Shown here: positions 33,697 to 40,790 of the stretch, piece by piece
Position numbering within the stretch: the first letter of the stretch is position 1
How the letters are laid out: every line of letters starts with the position of its first letter
Source: Levilactobacillus zymae DSM 19395
Lineage (GTDB): Bacteria; Bacillota; Bacilli; Lactobacillales; Lactobacillaceae
Direction: 5' to 3'
NCBI RefSeq assembly: GCF_001434115.1
Contig: NZ_AZDW01000032.1
Location: 81,033 to 145,032 of the forward strand
DNA length: 64,000 bases
Notes under the pieces: generated by a model
What the model was told of the DNA's origin: nothing
What the model saw: only the letters and a program-made list of their open reading frames with translations
The model's database searches: none
Translations under genes and position numbers: made by a program

Positions 33697-33725
33697 AGTG
33701 TACGGCATTGCCCCGCACACGTCAA
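33697..33725 (-). promoter_or_regulatory. promoter of the TrpXYZ-like operon
   Basis: Minus strand TTGACG, 17-bp spacer, TACACT. It would give a leader of about 270 nt before the first gene. Confidence 0.8.
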
Positions 33726-33802
33726 CTCCCTTTTAGCGGTTTTCTCGCAATCAATTTTCGCCGGGCTCACGGTGAAAAACGGCTGGTGCTCAAGCGGGGG
33801 CA

Positions 33803-33811
33803 TGGTATACT
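33803..33811 (+). promoter_or_regulatory. extended -10 promoter of degV
   Basis: TGGTATACT; the transcript would start near 33818 and contain a 7-bp hairpin (CTCGCGG / CCGCGAG, 33837-33860) before the ribosome site. Confidence 0.55.
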
Positions 33812-33887
33812 AAACCATAACTAACTTTGAGACTGACTCGCGGTGCGTGCTTGCCGCGAGACCACCGAAAGCAAGGGAGATGCCGTC

Positions 33888-34769
33888 GTGAAGATTGCAA
33901 TTGTGACGGATACGTCGGCGGGGATTACGCCCCAGGAGGCCGCAATCAGGGGGATTACCCTGTTAGCGGCGCCCATTATGTTTGGCAACCGCCAGTATCA
34001 CGAATATCAAGATTTAAGTCCGGCCGACTATTACCGGTTATTGCGCTTAAGTAAGCCGCGCAAAATGGTGCCGACCGCGCCGCAGATTTCGATGCAAACG
34101 GTCCATGCGACCTGCGACCAATTGGCCCATCAGGGCGTGACGGACGTGATCGTCATTGGCCCCACCAGTGGGCTATCCGGGTTCATGACCACGCTAGGGG
34201 CCTACGTCGAAAACATCAAGAGCGTCAAGGTCTGGCCCTGGGATTCACGGGCTATCCTGACGGGGATGGGCGACCAGGTGCGCTTAGCGGCGGCTTTGGT
34301 CGAACAACGGGTGCCGGTCGCCACGATTTTGGACCGGTTGGCTACGCTACGGGCGACGGCCCATACCGGGTTCGTGGTCGATTCCATCAAGCCGTTGTTA
34401 CATACGGGAGAAATCAATCCGGGACACGGCCCGGGCAATGCGCCGTTACTAGCGGGTAAGCCGTTACTGGTCTTTGAGGATTCTGGCAAGATTCGGTTTG
34501 CCGGAAGTACCCTCCGGTTGAAGAGTGCGCTGGGGGACCTTTTGGATCTCATGGCCCCCGATTTGAATCAAAGTACCGCCCTCAAGGCCACGATTCTCAA
34601 TGCCGACCAGCCGGAAACGACGGAACAGTGGTTAATGGCGGCCCACGACCGGTTCCCACAAGTCACGTTTGACGCGGCGCTGATCGGCCCCAGCTTCGGG
34701 GTCCACGTGGGCGACGGCGCCATGGGCTTGGCCTGGGCGCGCGATTACCGAGAATTGGTGACACGATAA
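33888..34769 (+). CDS. DegV family fatty-acid-binding protein
   Basis: 293 residues. N-terminal IAIVTDTSAGI and GPTSGLSG are the family's lipid-head-group contacts; the C-terminal GPSFGVHVGDGAMGLAW end is typical. FakB-type proteins present fatty acids to the FakA kinase for phospholipid synthesis. GTG at 33888 behind AAGGGAG is preferred over an upstream frame opening at 33843 without a ribosome site. Confidence 0.88.
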   Translation: MKIAIVTDTSAGITPQEAAIRGITLLAAPIMFGNRQYHEYQDLSPADYYRLLRLSKPRKMVPTAPQISMQTVHATCDQLAHQGVTDVIVIGPTSGLSGFMTTLGAYVENIKSVKVWPWDSRAILTGMGDQVRLAAALVEQRVPVATILDRLATLRATAHTGFVVDSIKPLLHTGEINPGHGPGNAPLLAGKPLLVFEDSGKIRFAGSTLRLKSALGDLLDLMAPDLNQSTALKATILNADQPETTEQWLMAAHDRFPQVTFDAALIGPSFGVHVGDGAMGLAWARDYRELVTR

Positions 34770-34782
34770 CGTTAATTGAGCT

Positions 34783-34825
34783 AAAAACCGCACCGACTCC
34801 AGCCGAGTCAGTGCGGTTTCTTTTG
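34783..34825. terminator. bidirectional terminator
   Basis: AAACCGCAC-GACTC with GAGTC-GTGCGGTTT, followed by TTCTTTT; between convergent genes. Confidence 0.85.
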
Positions 34826-34826
34826 T

Positions 34827-35522
34827 CTACAGTAAGGATAATGCGTTGTTCATAAAGTGTAACGCGATGTCGTACCGCACGTCGCGGAAGTGGAGGTAGG
34901 CGAAACCGAGGACCCAGCCCAAAGCCGAGTACATCAATAGCGTCCACGAGAAGCCACCCACGTGCATGTAACCGAAAATCAACCCGGAGACCAGTACGCC
35001 TAGAACGTTGAGCCAACGGTTGTTCTTGCGGAAGAAGTAGTTGAGGAAAATCCCCCGAAAGATCAGTTCCTCAATCACTGGGGCAAAGAAGACCGTGTAG
35101 GCCAGGTTCCAAAACGGCAACTGCTGAACTTGTTGGTTAATGGCGGTTTGGTTAGCGGGGCTGCTCAACACGTGCGCCCCAATCAGGACGCTCCACAGCA
35201 TCTGAATCCCGTACATGAGTAAGAATAGCGCAATCAGTTGCCCGAACCGTTGAAAGGTCAGCGGTGTCCGCCCAAAGTGCCGCGGATTGTCGTAATCCAG
35301 TTGCTTTTGGTAGCGCCAACTGATAAATGCTAGGAGTCCCGCTGAATAGATTAGCATGATGCCAATCATCCGGGTGGCCGCGGCGGGTTGGGTGCTGGCT
35401 AAGTTGGTAGCCGTGGTTAAAATCAGCGAGTCTGCTAAATAAATGATGATAAACCCGACCCAGTACCCACACCGGCCGAGCCAGTCAAAGAGGGCCATGA
35501 TGCCCCGAGGTGCCTTTTGCAT
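34827..35522 (-). CDS. CPBP intramembrane metalloprotease (Abi family)
   Basis: 231 residues, about six helices. Motif 1 is APVIEELIFRGIF (EExxxR), motif 2 FGYMHV and motif 3 HFMNNA. In lactobacilli these are often linked to bacteriocin self-immunity or CAAX processing; no bacteriocin gene is nearby. ATG nine bases after GGGGGA. Confidence 0.87.
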   Translation of the reverse strand: MQKAPRGIMALFDWLGRCGYWVGFIIIYLADSLILTTATNLASTQPAAATRMIGIMLIYSAGLLAFISWRYQKQLDYDNPRHFGRTPLTFQRFGQLIALFLLMYGIQMLWSVLIGAHVLSSPANQTAINQQVQQLPFWNLAYTVFFAPVIEELIFRGIFLNYFFRKNNRWLNVLGVLVSGLIFGYMHVGGFSWTLLMYSALGWVLGFAYLHFRDVRYDIALHFMNNALSLL

Positions 35523-35549
35523 GTGTCTGCTTCCCCCTTATGCTTGGGT

Positions 35550-35933
35550 TTAGTGATCGTATTTGCCGATTTCAATCAAATTTTCGTCCGGGTCGCGCAC
35601 GTAGACCGAGGTCATGGGACCCTGAGCGCCCATCTTGGGCAGCGGGCCGTCGATGATTTCGACCGCGTAGTTGGTCAGATGAGAAAGGATGTTAGCTAAG
35701 GGGTCGGTGGCGATGATGGCGAAGTCCGCCGCGCCGACCGTGGGGTGCTTGGCCACCGGTAAGTGGGGGTCGCTGGCAACCTGGAAGTTGATTTTTTGTT
35801 TGCCCAGCTTGACGCCGCGGCGACCATCGTCGAATTCTACGATGGGGAGGTCAAAAACCTCGTGGTACCAGCGTACGGAGCGCTCGATGTCGCTAACGGT
35901 CAGGGTAATGTGGTCAATGTCACGAATATTCAT
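35550..35933 (-). CDS. VOC-family (glyoxalase-like) protein
   Basis: 127 residues, one vicinal-oxygen-chelate domain: the DHITLTVSDIERSVRWYHEVF start and VYVRDPDENLIEIGKY end hold His, Glu metal ligands. Members include lactoylglutathione lyase and fosfomycin-resistance-like enzymes; the reaction here is unknown. 27 bases upstream of the CPBP gene on the same strand. Confidence 0.85.
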   Translation of the reverse strand: MNIRDIDHITLTVSDIERSVRWYHEVFDLPIVEFDDGRRGVKLGKQKINFQVASDPHLPVAKHPTVGAADFAIIATDPLANILSHLTNYAVEIIDGPLPKMGAQGPMTSVYVRDPDENLIEIGKYDH

Positions 35934-36010
35934 TTAAAGTGTCAGTCCTTAGTGAAGCAAATTTTCATCATTATAGCATAGTTCCCCGGCGACCCCCTAG
36001 GGAGGTGTTG

Positions 36011-36040
36011 TTGACGCTGGGGCGGGTTTCGTGTTAAGTT
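36011..36040 (+). promoter_or_regulatory. candidate promoter of the ABC-F gene
   Basis: TTGACG, 18-bp spacer, TAAGTT. Transcription would begin near 36047, upstream of the terminator hairpin. Confidence 0.45.
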
Positions 36041-36064
36041 ATGACGTATTAATGTAGAAAAACG

Positions 36065-36089
36065 GCCTTGACGTTGTCGGGGCTTTTTT
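36065..36089 (+). terminator. terminator hairpin in the ABC-F leader (possible attenuator)
   Basis: GCCTTGAC / GTCGGGGC (8 bp, two G-U pairs) with a 3-nt loop and six Ts, ending 37 bases before the GTG of the ABC-F gene and pointing at it. No plus-strand gene lies upstream, so its likely job is attenuation of the downstream gene. Confidence 0.7.
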
Positions 36090-36126
36090 GTGCGAACGCA
36101 TAAGAGCAGAAGGGAAGGATTTAACC

Positions 36127-37680
36127 GTGCCACTATTAGAAGTTGATGACCTGAGCATGAGTTTCGCGGACAAGCAATTGTACGCCGATGCCAGCTTTCA
36201 ACTGAACAAGGGTGAACATATGGGCGTCGTGGGTCAAAACGGGGTCGGTAAGTCCACGCTAATCAAGATTATTACGGGCCAGGAGCTCCCCGTGACGGGG
36301 TCCGTTAAATGGCAAAACAAGGCGCGGGTCGGTTACTTGGACCAGTACGCGGACATTCCGGAGGGGATGACGCTGATTGAGTTTTTGCATACGGCTTACG
36401 CGGACTTGTACGAAATGAACGACCGGATGACCGCGTTGTACACGGAATACGCCGAAAAAATGGACGATAAATTACTCGAACGGGCGGGCCGCCTGCAAGA
36501 GCAACTCGACGCGCGGAACTTCTACGACGTCGAAACCGAAATCGAACGGGTCATCTCCGGGTTAGGCCTAGACGACATTGGCCGCGATCACGAAGTTGCC
36601 AAGATGTCCGGGGGGCAACGGTCCAAGATCATCCTGGCCAAGTTGCTGCTGGAAAACAACGACGTTATCCTGTTGGACGAACCGACCAACTACCTGGACG
36701 TGACGCACATCGCCTGGTTGGAAGACTACCTGAACGGCTTTGACGGGGCGGCGTTGATCGTGTCTCACGATTACGACTTCCTGCAAAACGTCACCAATTG
36801 TATCATTAACGTGGCGTTTGGCCGGATCACTAAGTACCGGGGGAACTTCAAGCAGGCCATGCGGCAACGTGAGGAACGCGAGAAGGCCCAACAACGGGAA
36901 TTTGATAAGCAACAGGTCGTGATCGAAAAGGCCGAACGCTTTATTCGCAAGAACAAGGCCGGGTCCAAGTCGACCATGGCGAAGTCCAGAGAAAAGATGC
37001 TGAACCGGATGGACCGGGTCGATCCGCCGTCGACCAACATTCAGGCGCACTTTGATTTTCCGTATCAGGATACGGGGTCGCAAAACGCCTTAGTGGTCGA
37101 CCAACTTTCCGTGGGGTACGACCGGCCGCTGTTAAAGCCGGTGACCTTCTCGGTGACCACCAATCAGAAGGTGGGCTTGACCGGGTTCAACGGGGTCGGG
37201 AAATCGACGCTGATCAAGTCCATCTTAGGCCTCATCAAGGCCAAGGGTGGAGAAGCGCACTTCTCCCCGTCGGCCAAGATCAGCTACTTTAGTCAGGACT
37301 TAGTCTGGGATAACGACCACCAAACGCCGTTACAGATCATCCAGGCCAAGTACGAAAAATTGCCCCAAAAGGCGATTCGGACCAAGCTTTCCAAGTGTGG
37401 GTTGGACTCGGCCAACGCGATGAAGCCCATCGGGGAACTCTCCGGGGGAGAACAGACCAAGGTCAAGCTCGCGATGATGGAATTTGAGCCCGCGAACTTC
37501 CTGATCATGGACGAACCGACGAACCATTTGGACGATGAGACCAAGCAAGCCCTTAAGAATGCAATCGGGTCCTTCCCGGGCAACGCCATCATCGTCAGCC
37601 ATGAGGCCAGCTTCTATACCGGCCTGGTCGACAAGATTTTAAACGTAGAAAAGCTGAGTTTAAAGAATTCCGCCAATTAA
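36127..37680 (+). CDS. ABC-F family ATPase (ribosome-associated)
   Basis: 517 residues, two ABC domains and no membrane part. Walker A motifs GQNGVGKST (36-44) and GFNGVGKST; signatures MSGGQRSK and LSGGEQTK; Walker B VILLDEPTNYLD and FLIMDEPTNHLD. The inter-domain linker (about 250-310, rich in Arg, Lys and Gln) is the P-site-tRNA interaction motif region. Such proteins act on stalled ribosomes or protect against antibiotics; this subgroup (YbiT/YkpA-like) is mainly housekeeping. GTG start eight bases after GGAAGG. A terminator in its leader suggests induction by ribosome stress. Confidence 0.9.
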   Translation: MPLLEVDDLSMSFADKQLYADASFQLNKGEHMGVVGQNGVGKSTLIKIITGQELPVTGSVKWQNKARVGYLDQYADIPEGMTLIEFLHTAYADLYEMNDRMTALYTEYAEKMDDKLLERAGRLQEQLDARNFYDVETEIERVISGLGLDDIGRDHEVAKMSGGQRSKIILAKLLLENNDVILLDEPTNYLDVTHIAWLEDYLNGFDGAALIVSHDYDFLQNVTNCIINVAFGRITKYRGNFKQAMRQREEREKAQQREFDKQQVVIEKAERFIRKNKAGSKSTMAKSREKMLNRMDRVDPPSTNIQAHFDFPYQDTGSQNALVVDQLSVGYDRPLLKPVTFSVTTNQKVGLTGFNGVGKSTLIKSILGLIKAKGGEAHFSPSAKISYFSQDLVWDNDHQTPLQIIQAKYEKLPQKAIRTKLSKCGLDSANAMKPIGELSGGEQTKVKLAMMEFEPANFLIMDEPTNHLDDETKQALKNAIGSFPGNAIIVSHEASFYTGLVDKILNVEKLSLKNSAN

Positions 37681-37704
37681 CTTTGGGACGTGGGGGACGT
37701 CACC

Positions 37705-38253
37705 ATGCGTAATTTCCGTAAATTTCTGATCATCGTGGGGCTGCTGCTGGTTGCGGGCTGGGGGCTTAATCAGGCGTTGGCCTGGTTCAAGATTGGCGTG
37801 GCCCAACCGGCCATCGATTGGCGCGCGCCCTCCGAGACCAAGGCCTACCCCGACCTCGCGGCGCACCCCAACGCCTGGCTGGACGTTAATACCAGCCGGC
37901 AGCGGGTCTACGTCAAAGCCGGTCGCCGCACACTGTACACCATGTACTGTTCGACCGGGACGGGGGATAACGCCACCCCGACCGGGACCTTCCACATTCA
38001 AGCGGAACGGGGGAAGATTTTTTACAACCCGACGTCCGGCGAGGGGGCCCGGTACTGGGTCTCCTGGAAAGATCACGGGGTGTACCTCTTTCACAGTGTG
38101 CCAATCAACAAAAATGGTGACTATATTACCCAAGAAGCCGAACAACTCGGCAAGACGGCCGCGTCGCACGGGTGTGTGCGATTGTCCGTGGCCGATGCTC
38201 GGTGGGTCTACCAACACGTGCCGTACGGGATGCGGGTAGTCATTCATGCTTAA
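37705..38253 (+). CDS. L,D-transpeptidase (YkuD), copy 1
   Basis: 182 residues. N-terminal signal anchor (about 5-27) then a YkuD domain with the catalytic HGVYLFHS and ASHGCVRLS blocks (His and Cys in SHGCVR). It would crosslink or modify peptidoglycan at meso-DAP or replace D-Ala, outside the membrane. ATG at 37705 after GGGGGAC. It follows the ABC-F gene by 24 bases, perhaps read through from it. Copies 2 and 3 follow. Confidence 0.88.
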   Translation: MRNFRKFLIIVGLLLVAGWGLNQALAWFKIGVAQPAIDWRAPSETKAYPDLAAHPNAWLDVNTSRQRVYVKAGRRTLYTMYCSTGTGDNATPTGTFHIQAERGKIFYNPTSGEGARYWVSWKDHGVYLFHSVPINKNGDYITQEAEQLGKTAASHGCVRLSVADARWVYQHVPYGMRVVIHA

Positions 38254-38254
38254 C

Positions 38255-38299
38255 AAGGGTGTCATTTTGAACAACAATGTTCGGAATGACGCCTTTTTT
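38255..38299 (+). terminator. Rho-independent terminator
   Basis: AAGG-GTCATT with AATGAC-GCCTT, inner GAACA / TGTTC, then six Ts. Confidence 0.78.
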
Positions 38300-38349
38300 G
38301 AACGGCCAGCTGGTCAACATTTGGCGCGAGTGCCTAAAAAATGAAGTTA

Positions 38350-38386
38350 ACGATTTGGTCAAATTAAGATTACGATTTAGTCAAAT
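38350..38386. promoter_or_regulatory. two direct repeats, candidate activator site
   Basis: ACGATTTGGTCAAAT (38350-38364) and ACGATTTAGTCAAAT (38372-38386) are 14/15 identical and spaced exactly 22 bp, two helical turns. Each is itself near-palindromic (ATTTG-GT-CAAAT). They lie just upstream of the copy 2 promoter. Confidence 0.65.
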
Positions 38387-38393
38387 AGCTTCC

Positions 38394-38430
38394 TTTTTTC
38401 AGAAAAAACGGTTATGGTAAGCAGTACAAT
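38394..38430 (+). promoter_or_regulatory. promoter region of L,D-transpeptidase copy 2
   Basis: TACAAT -10 at 38425-38430. There is no good -35; instead the place is taken by a 7-1-7 palindrome TTTTTTC-A-GAAAAAA (38394-38408). A weak -35 next to direct repeats fits an activator-dependent promoter. Confidence 0.5.
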
Positions 38431-38456
38431 GAAAAAATTATAAAGGATGAAATTCG

Positions 38457-39065
38457 ATGAAGCACTTTAGAAAATTGCTCTTGGTGGTGCTAGTCGTCCT
38501 CGTCGCCGGCTGGGGACTGAACCACCTTTTTCAGCGCTTATCCGCGACCTCGACGCCGCGAACCAGTCAATCCGCTAAAAAATCAACGACCAATACGACT
38601 ACGCAAGCCGAGGCTAAGACCATCGACTGGCGGAAACCGTCCGAAAGTAAAGCCTACCCGAACTTAAAGAAACACCCTAACGCTTGGTTAGACGTCAATA
38701 CCACCCGGCAACGGGTCTACGTCAAGGATGGACAACGGGTCCTCTACACGATGTACTGCTCGACCGGGACGGGCAAGAAGAACGGAACGCCGACCGGGAC
38801 TTACCACATCCAGAGCGAACGGGGAACCTTCTTCTACAATCAAAGTTCCGGTGAAGGTGCGCGTTACTGGGTCTCCTGGAAGGACCATGGCATCTACCTC
38901 TTCCACAGTGTGCCGACCGACCAAGACGGCCACTACATTAAGAAGGAAGCCGAAGAATTGGGTAAATCCGCCGCATCCCACGGATGTGTCCGGTTGTCCG
39001 TGGCCGATGCCAAGTGGGTCTACGAGACCGTTCCTTACGGCATGAAAGTGGTTATTCACAGTTAA
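38457..39065 (+). CDS. L,D-transpeptidase (YkuD), copy 2
   Basis: 202 residues. Signal anchor (5-25), a Ser/Thr/Lys linker (31-58) absent from copy 1, then the YkuD domain with DHGIYLFHS and ASHGCVRLS. The mature domain is about 80% identical by eye to copy 1. ATG behind AAAGGA. Its own promoter with direct repeats shows separate regulation. Confidence 0.88.
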   Translation: MKHFRKLLLVVLVVLVAGWGLNHLFQRLSATSTPRTSQSAKKSTTNTTTQAEAKTIDWRKPSESKAYPNLKKHPNAWLDVNTTRQRVYVKDGQRVLYTMYCSTGTGKKNGTPTGTYHIQSERGTFFYNQSSGEGARYWVSWKDHGIYLFHSVPTDQDGHYIKKEAEELGKSAASHGCVRLSVADAKWVYETVPYGMKVVIHS

Positions 39066-39083
39066 AACTGCAAGAGTGTGACA

Positions 39084-39246
39084 AAAGGCGGTTAGCTGGC
39101 GAGCATTAACGTCGTAGGGCGGATAATCCTGAACCTGGATTATCCGCCCTACGGGGTTAAGCACAACCAGCTGCCTTTAGGCGCACGTTTCGGCACCGTT
39201 CAGTCGGTGTTACCAAAAGAGTCCTGCCGACTGGCGGGGCTTTTTT
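39084..39246 (+). ncRNA. rod-shaped hairpin plus terminator, candidate sRNA or structured 3' UTR
   Basis: Arms pair in order: AAAGGC/GCCTTT (39084, 39173), AGCTGG/CCAGCT (39094, 39167), TTAAC/GTTAA (39106, 39156), and a perfect 17-bp CGTAGGGCGGATAATCC (39113-39129) with 39137-39153 around a 7-nt loop. A second hairpin CACCG/CGGTG follows (39194-39209), then a Rho-independent terminator AGTCCTGCC/GGCGGGGCT plus TTTTTT (39220-39246). It starts 18 bases after the transpeptidase stop. No separate promoter is clear, so it may be the 3' UTR of that gene. Confidence 0.55.
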
Positions 39247-39320
39247 GGTTTGGTTCTCACAAATAGCTAAGATTGGGGGACGGGATGGCCCAGATTGGTG
39301 GTAGCTACTGTTCGACGCTG

Positions 39321-39329
39321 TGGTATGAT
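39321..39329 (+). promoter_or_regulatory. extended -10 promoter of L,D-transpeptidase copy 3
   Basis: TGGTATGAT, 62 bases upstream of the start codon. Confidence 0.5.
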
Positions 39330-39390
39330 GAATAGCTGACAAAGTGTTGCCGCTAAGTTATTTGGCAGCAAAACAAAGGAGCGACCTATT

Positions 39391-39975
39391 TTGCGGAATC
39401 ATCAGTTAATCGGCGGGCTGATTTTGGGCTTGATCATTGCCGGAAGCGTGGCGTGGGGCGGCAATCCAGCGCCCGTCATCGCTAAGGCCCCCGCCAAAGC
39501 CACGACCGTTAAGGCTAAGCCGGTTATTAATTGGCGCAAGCCATCACAAGCCAAGCCTTATCCGAATTTGAAACATTACCGTCACGCTTGGCTTTACGTC
39601 AGCACCAAGCGCCAACGGGTCTACGTTTACAACCATAAGGGGGCCCACCAGAAGGTCCTCTACACCATGTACTGCTCGACGGGAACCAAGAAGTCCCCGA
39701 CGCCCAAGGGAACCTACCACATTCAAGCGCAACGGGGATATTCGTTCTATAACGCGGCGTCCGGTGAAGGGGCCCGTTATTGGGTCTCCTGGAAGGATCA
39801 TGGCGTCTACTTATTCCATAGCGTGCCGGTTAATCGGCGGGGCCACTACGTGAAAGCAGAAGCCGCTAAATTGGGTCGCAAGCCCGCTTCGCACGGGTGT
39901 GTGCGCCTCTCCATCGCCGACGCACAGTGGGTCTACCACCACGTTCCATACGGGATGCGCGTTGAAATTCACTAA
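39391..39975 (+). CDS. L,D-transpeptidase (YkuD), copy 3
   Basis: 194 residues. Signal peptide or anchor (5-23), Ala/Lys/Pro linker, then YkuD with DHGVYLFHS and ASHGCVRLS. It is the most divergent of the three (insert GAHQKV after YVYNHK). Start TTG at 39391, nine bases after AAAGGAG. Own promoter and terminator. Confidence 0.87.
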   Translation: MRNHQLIGGLILGLIIAGSVAWGGNPAPVIAKAPAKATTVKAKPVINWRKPSQAKPYPNLKHYRHAWLYVSTKRQRVYVYNHKGAHQKVLYTMYCSTGTKKSPTPKGTYHIQAQRGYSFYNAASGEGARYWVSWKDHGVYLFHSVPVNRRGHYVKAEAAKLGRKPASHGCVRLSIADAQWVYHHVPYGMRVEIH

Positions 39976-40002
39976 TTGAAAGTTAATGGCGACCAGTTAA
40001 CG

Positions 40003-40040
40003 GGATCCGTGCTTTTAGGCACGGATCCTTTAGTTTTTTA
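40003..40040 (+). terminator. Rho-independent terminator
   Basis: Perfect 10-bp GGATCCGTGC / GCACGGATCC stem, 6-nt loop, then TTTAGTTTTTT. Confidence 0.9.
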
Positions 40041-40110
40041 AGGCAACCAACTGCATTTTGGGGTACACTAGGCTGTAAGCGGTTTAGTTTAACGTAAAGG
40101 GGTTTTCAGA

Positions 40111-40728
40111 ATGGTTAAAAAGATCAGCGCCGAAATCTTACAGCAGAGCGCACATAAAGATATTTTTCAAAAGGTGGCCGACGGGGACTGGTACCAATAC
40201 GTCCACGAACCCAAGATGCAGGCGATCGTGAAGCGCAGTGCCCAGACGGTCCAACACATCAACGACGTGGCCAAGACCGACATTCCCGGGGCTAACCAAT
40301 TGATTAAAGCGTTTTTGCCCAACCTGGGAAAGGACGTCGAACTGTACTGTCCCATTGTCAGCATCGAACACCCTAAGCAACTAACGATTGGGGAGGGCAG
40401 TTTCATCAACGCCCGGCTCCAGGTCCTGAGTGCGGGCAAGGTCACGATTGGCAAATATTGTTTTATCGGGCCCAACTGCCAACTCTTCACGCCCAACCAT
40501 CCCACGGACGATTGGCAACTTCGCGCCCAGGGCTGGGAGTACGATTCACCCATCACGATTGGTGACTACTGCTGGTTCGGCGGGTCGGTGATCGTCTTAC
40601 CCGGCGTGACGATTGGCCGCAACGTGGTGGTCGGCGCGGGCTCCGTGGTGACCCACGACCTACCGGACAACGTGATTGCGGCCGGTAATCCGGCCCAGGT
40701 CATCCGGCCGGTGCGCAATCCGAAATAA
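40111..40728 (+). CDS. maltose/galactoside O-acetyltransferase-like (LbH) enzyme
   Basis: 205 residues. N-terminal helical segment and a left-handed beta-helix of hexapeptide repeats (GEGSFINARLQVL, GKYCFIGPNC, GDYCWFGGSVIVLPGVTIGRN, GAGSVVTHDLP, ending AGNPAQVIRPV). Catalytic His likely in NHPTDDW. It transfers acetyl from acetyl-CoA to sugar hydroxyls. ATG behind AAAGGGG. Confidence 0.87.
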   Translation: MVKKISAEILQQSAHKDIFQKVADGDWYQYVHEPKMQAIVKRSAQTVQHINDVAKTDIPGANQLIKAFLPNLGKDVELYCPIVSIEHPKQLTIGEGSFINARLQVLSAGKVTIGKYCFIGPNCQLFTPNHPTDDWQLRAQGWEYDSPITIGDYCWFGGSVIVLPGVTIGRNVVVGAGSVVTHDLPDNVIAAGNPAQVIRPVRNPK

Positions 40729-40740
40729 TCCAGAACAACG

Positions 40741-40780
40741 AAAAACGCTTAGCGGCCAGGAAGGTCACTAAGCGTTTTTT
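40741..40780. terminator. bidirectional terminator
   Basis: AAAAACGCTTAG / CTAAGCGTTTTTT around a 15-nt loop, between convergent genes. Confidence 0.88.
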
Positions 40781-40790
40781 GACGCGCAAT

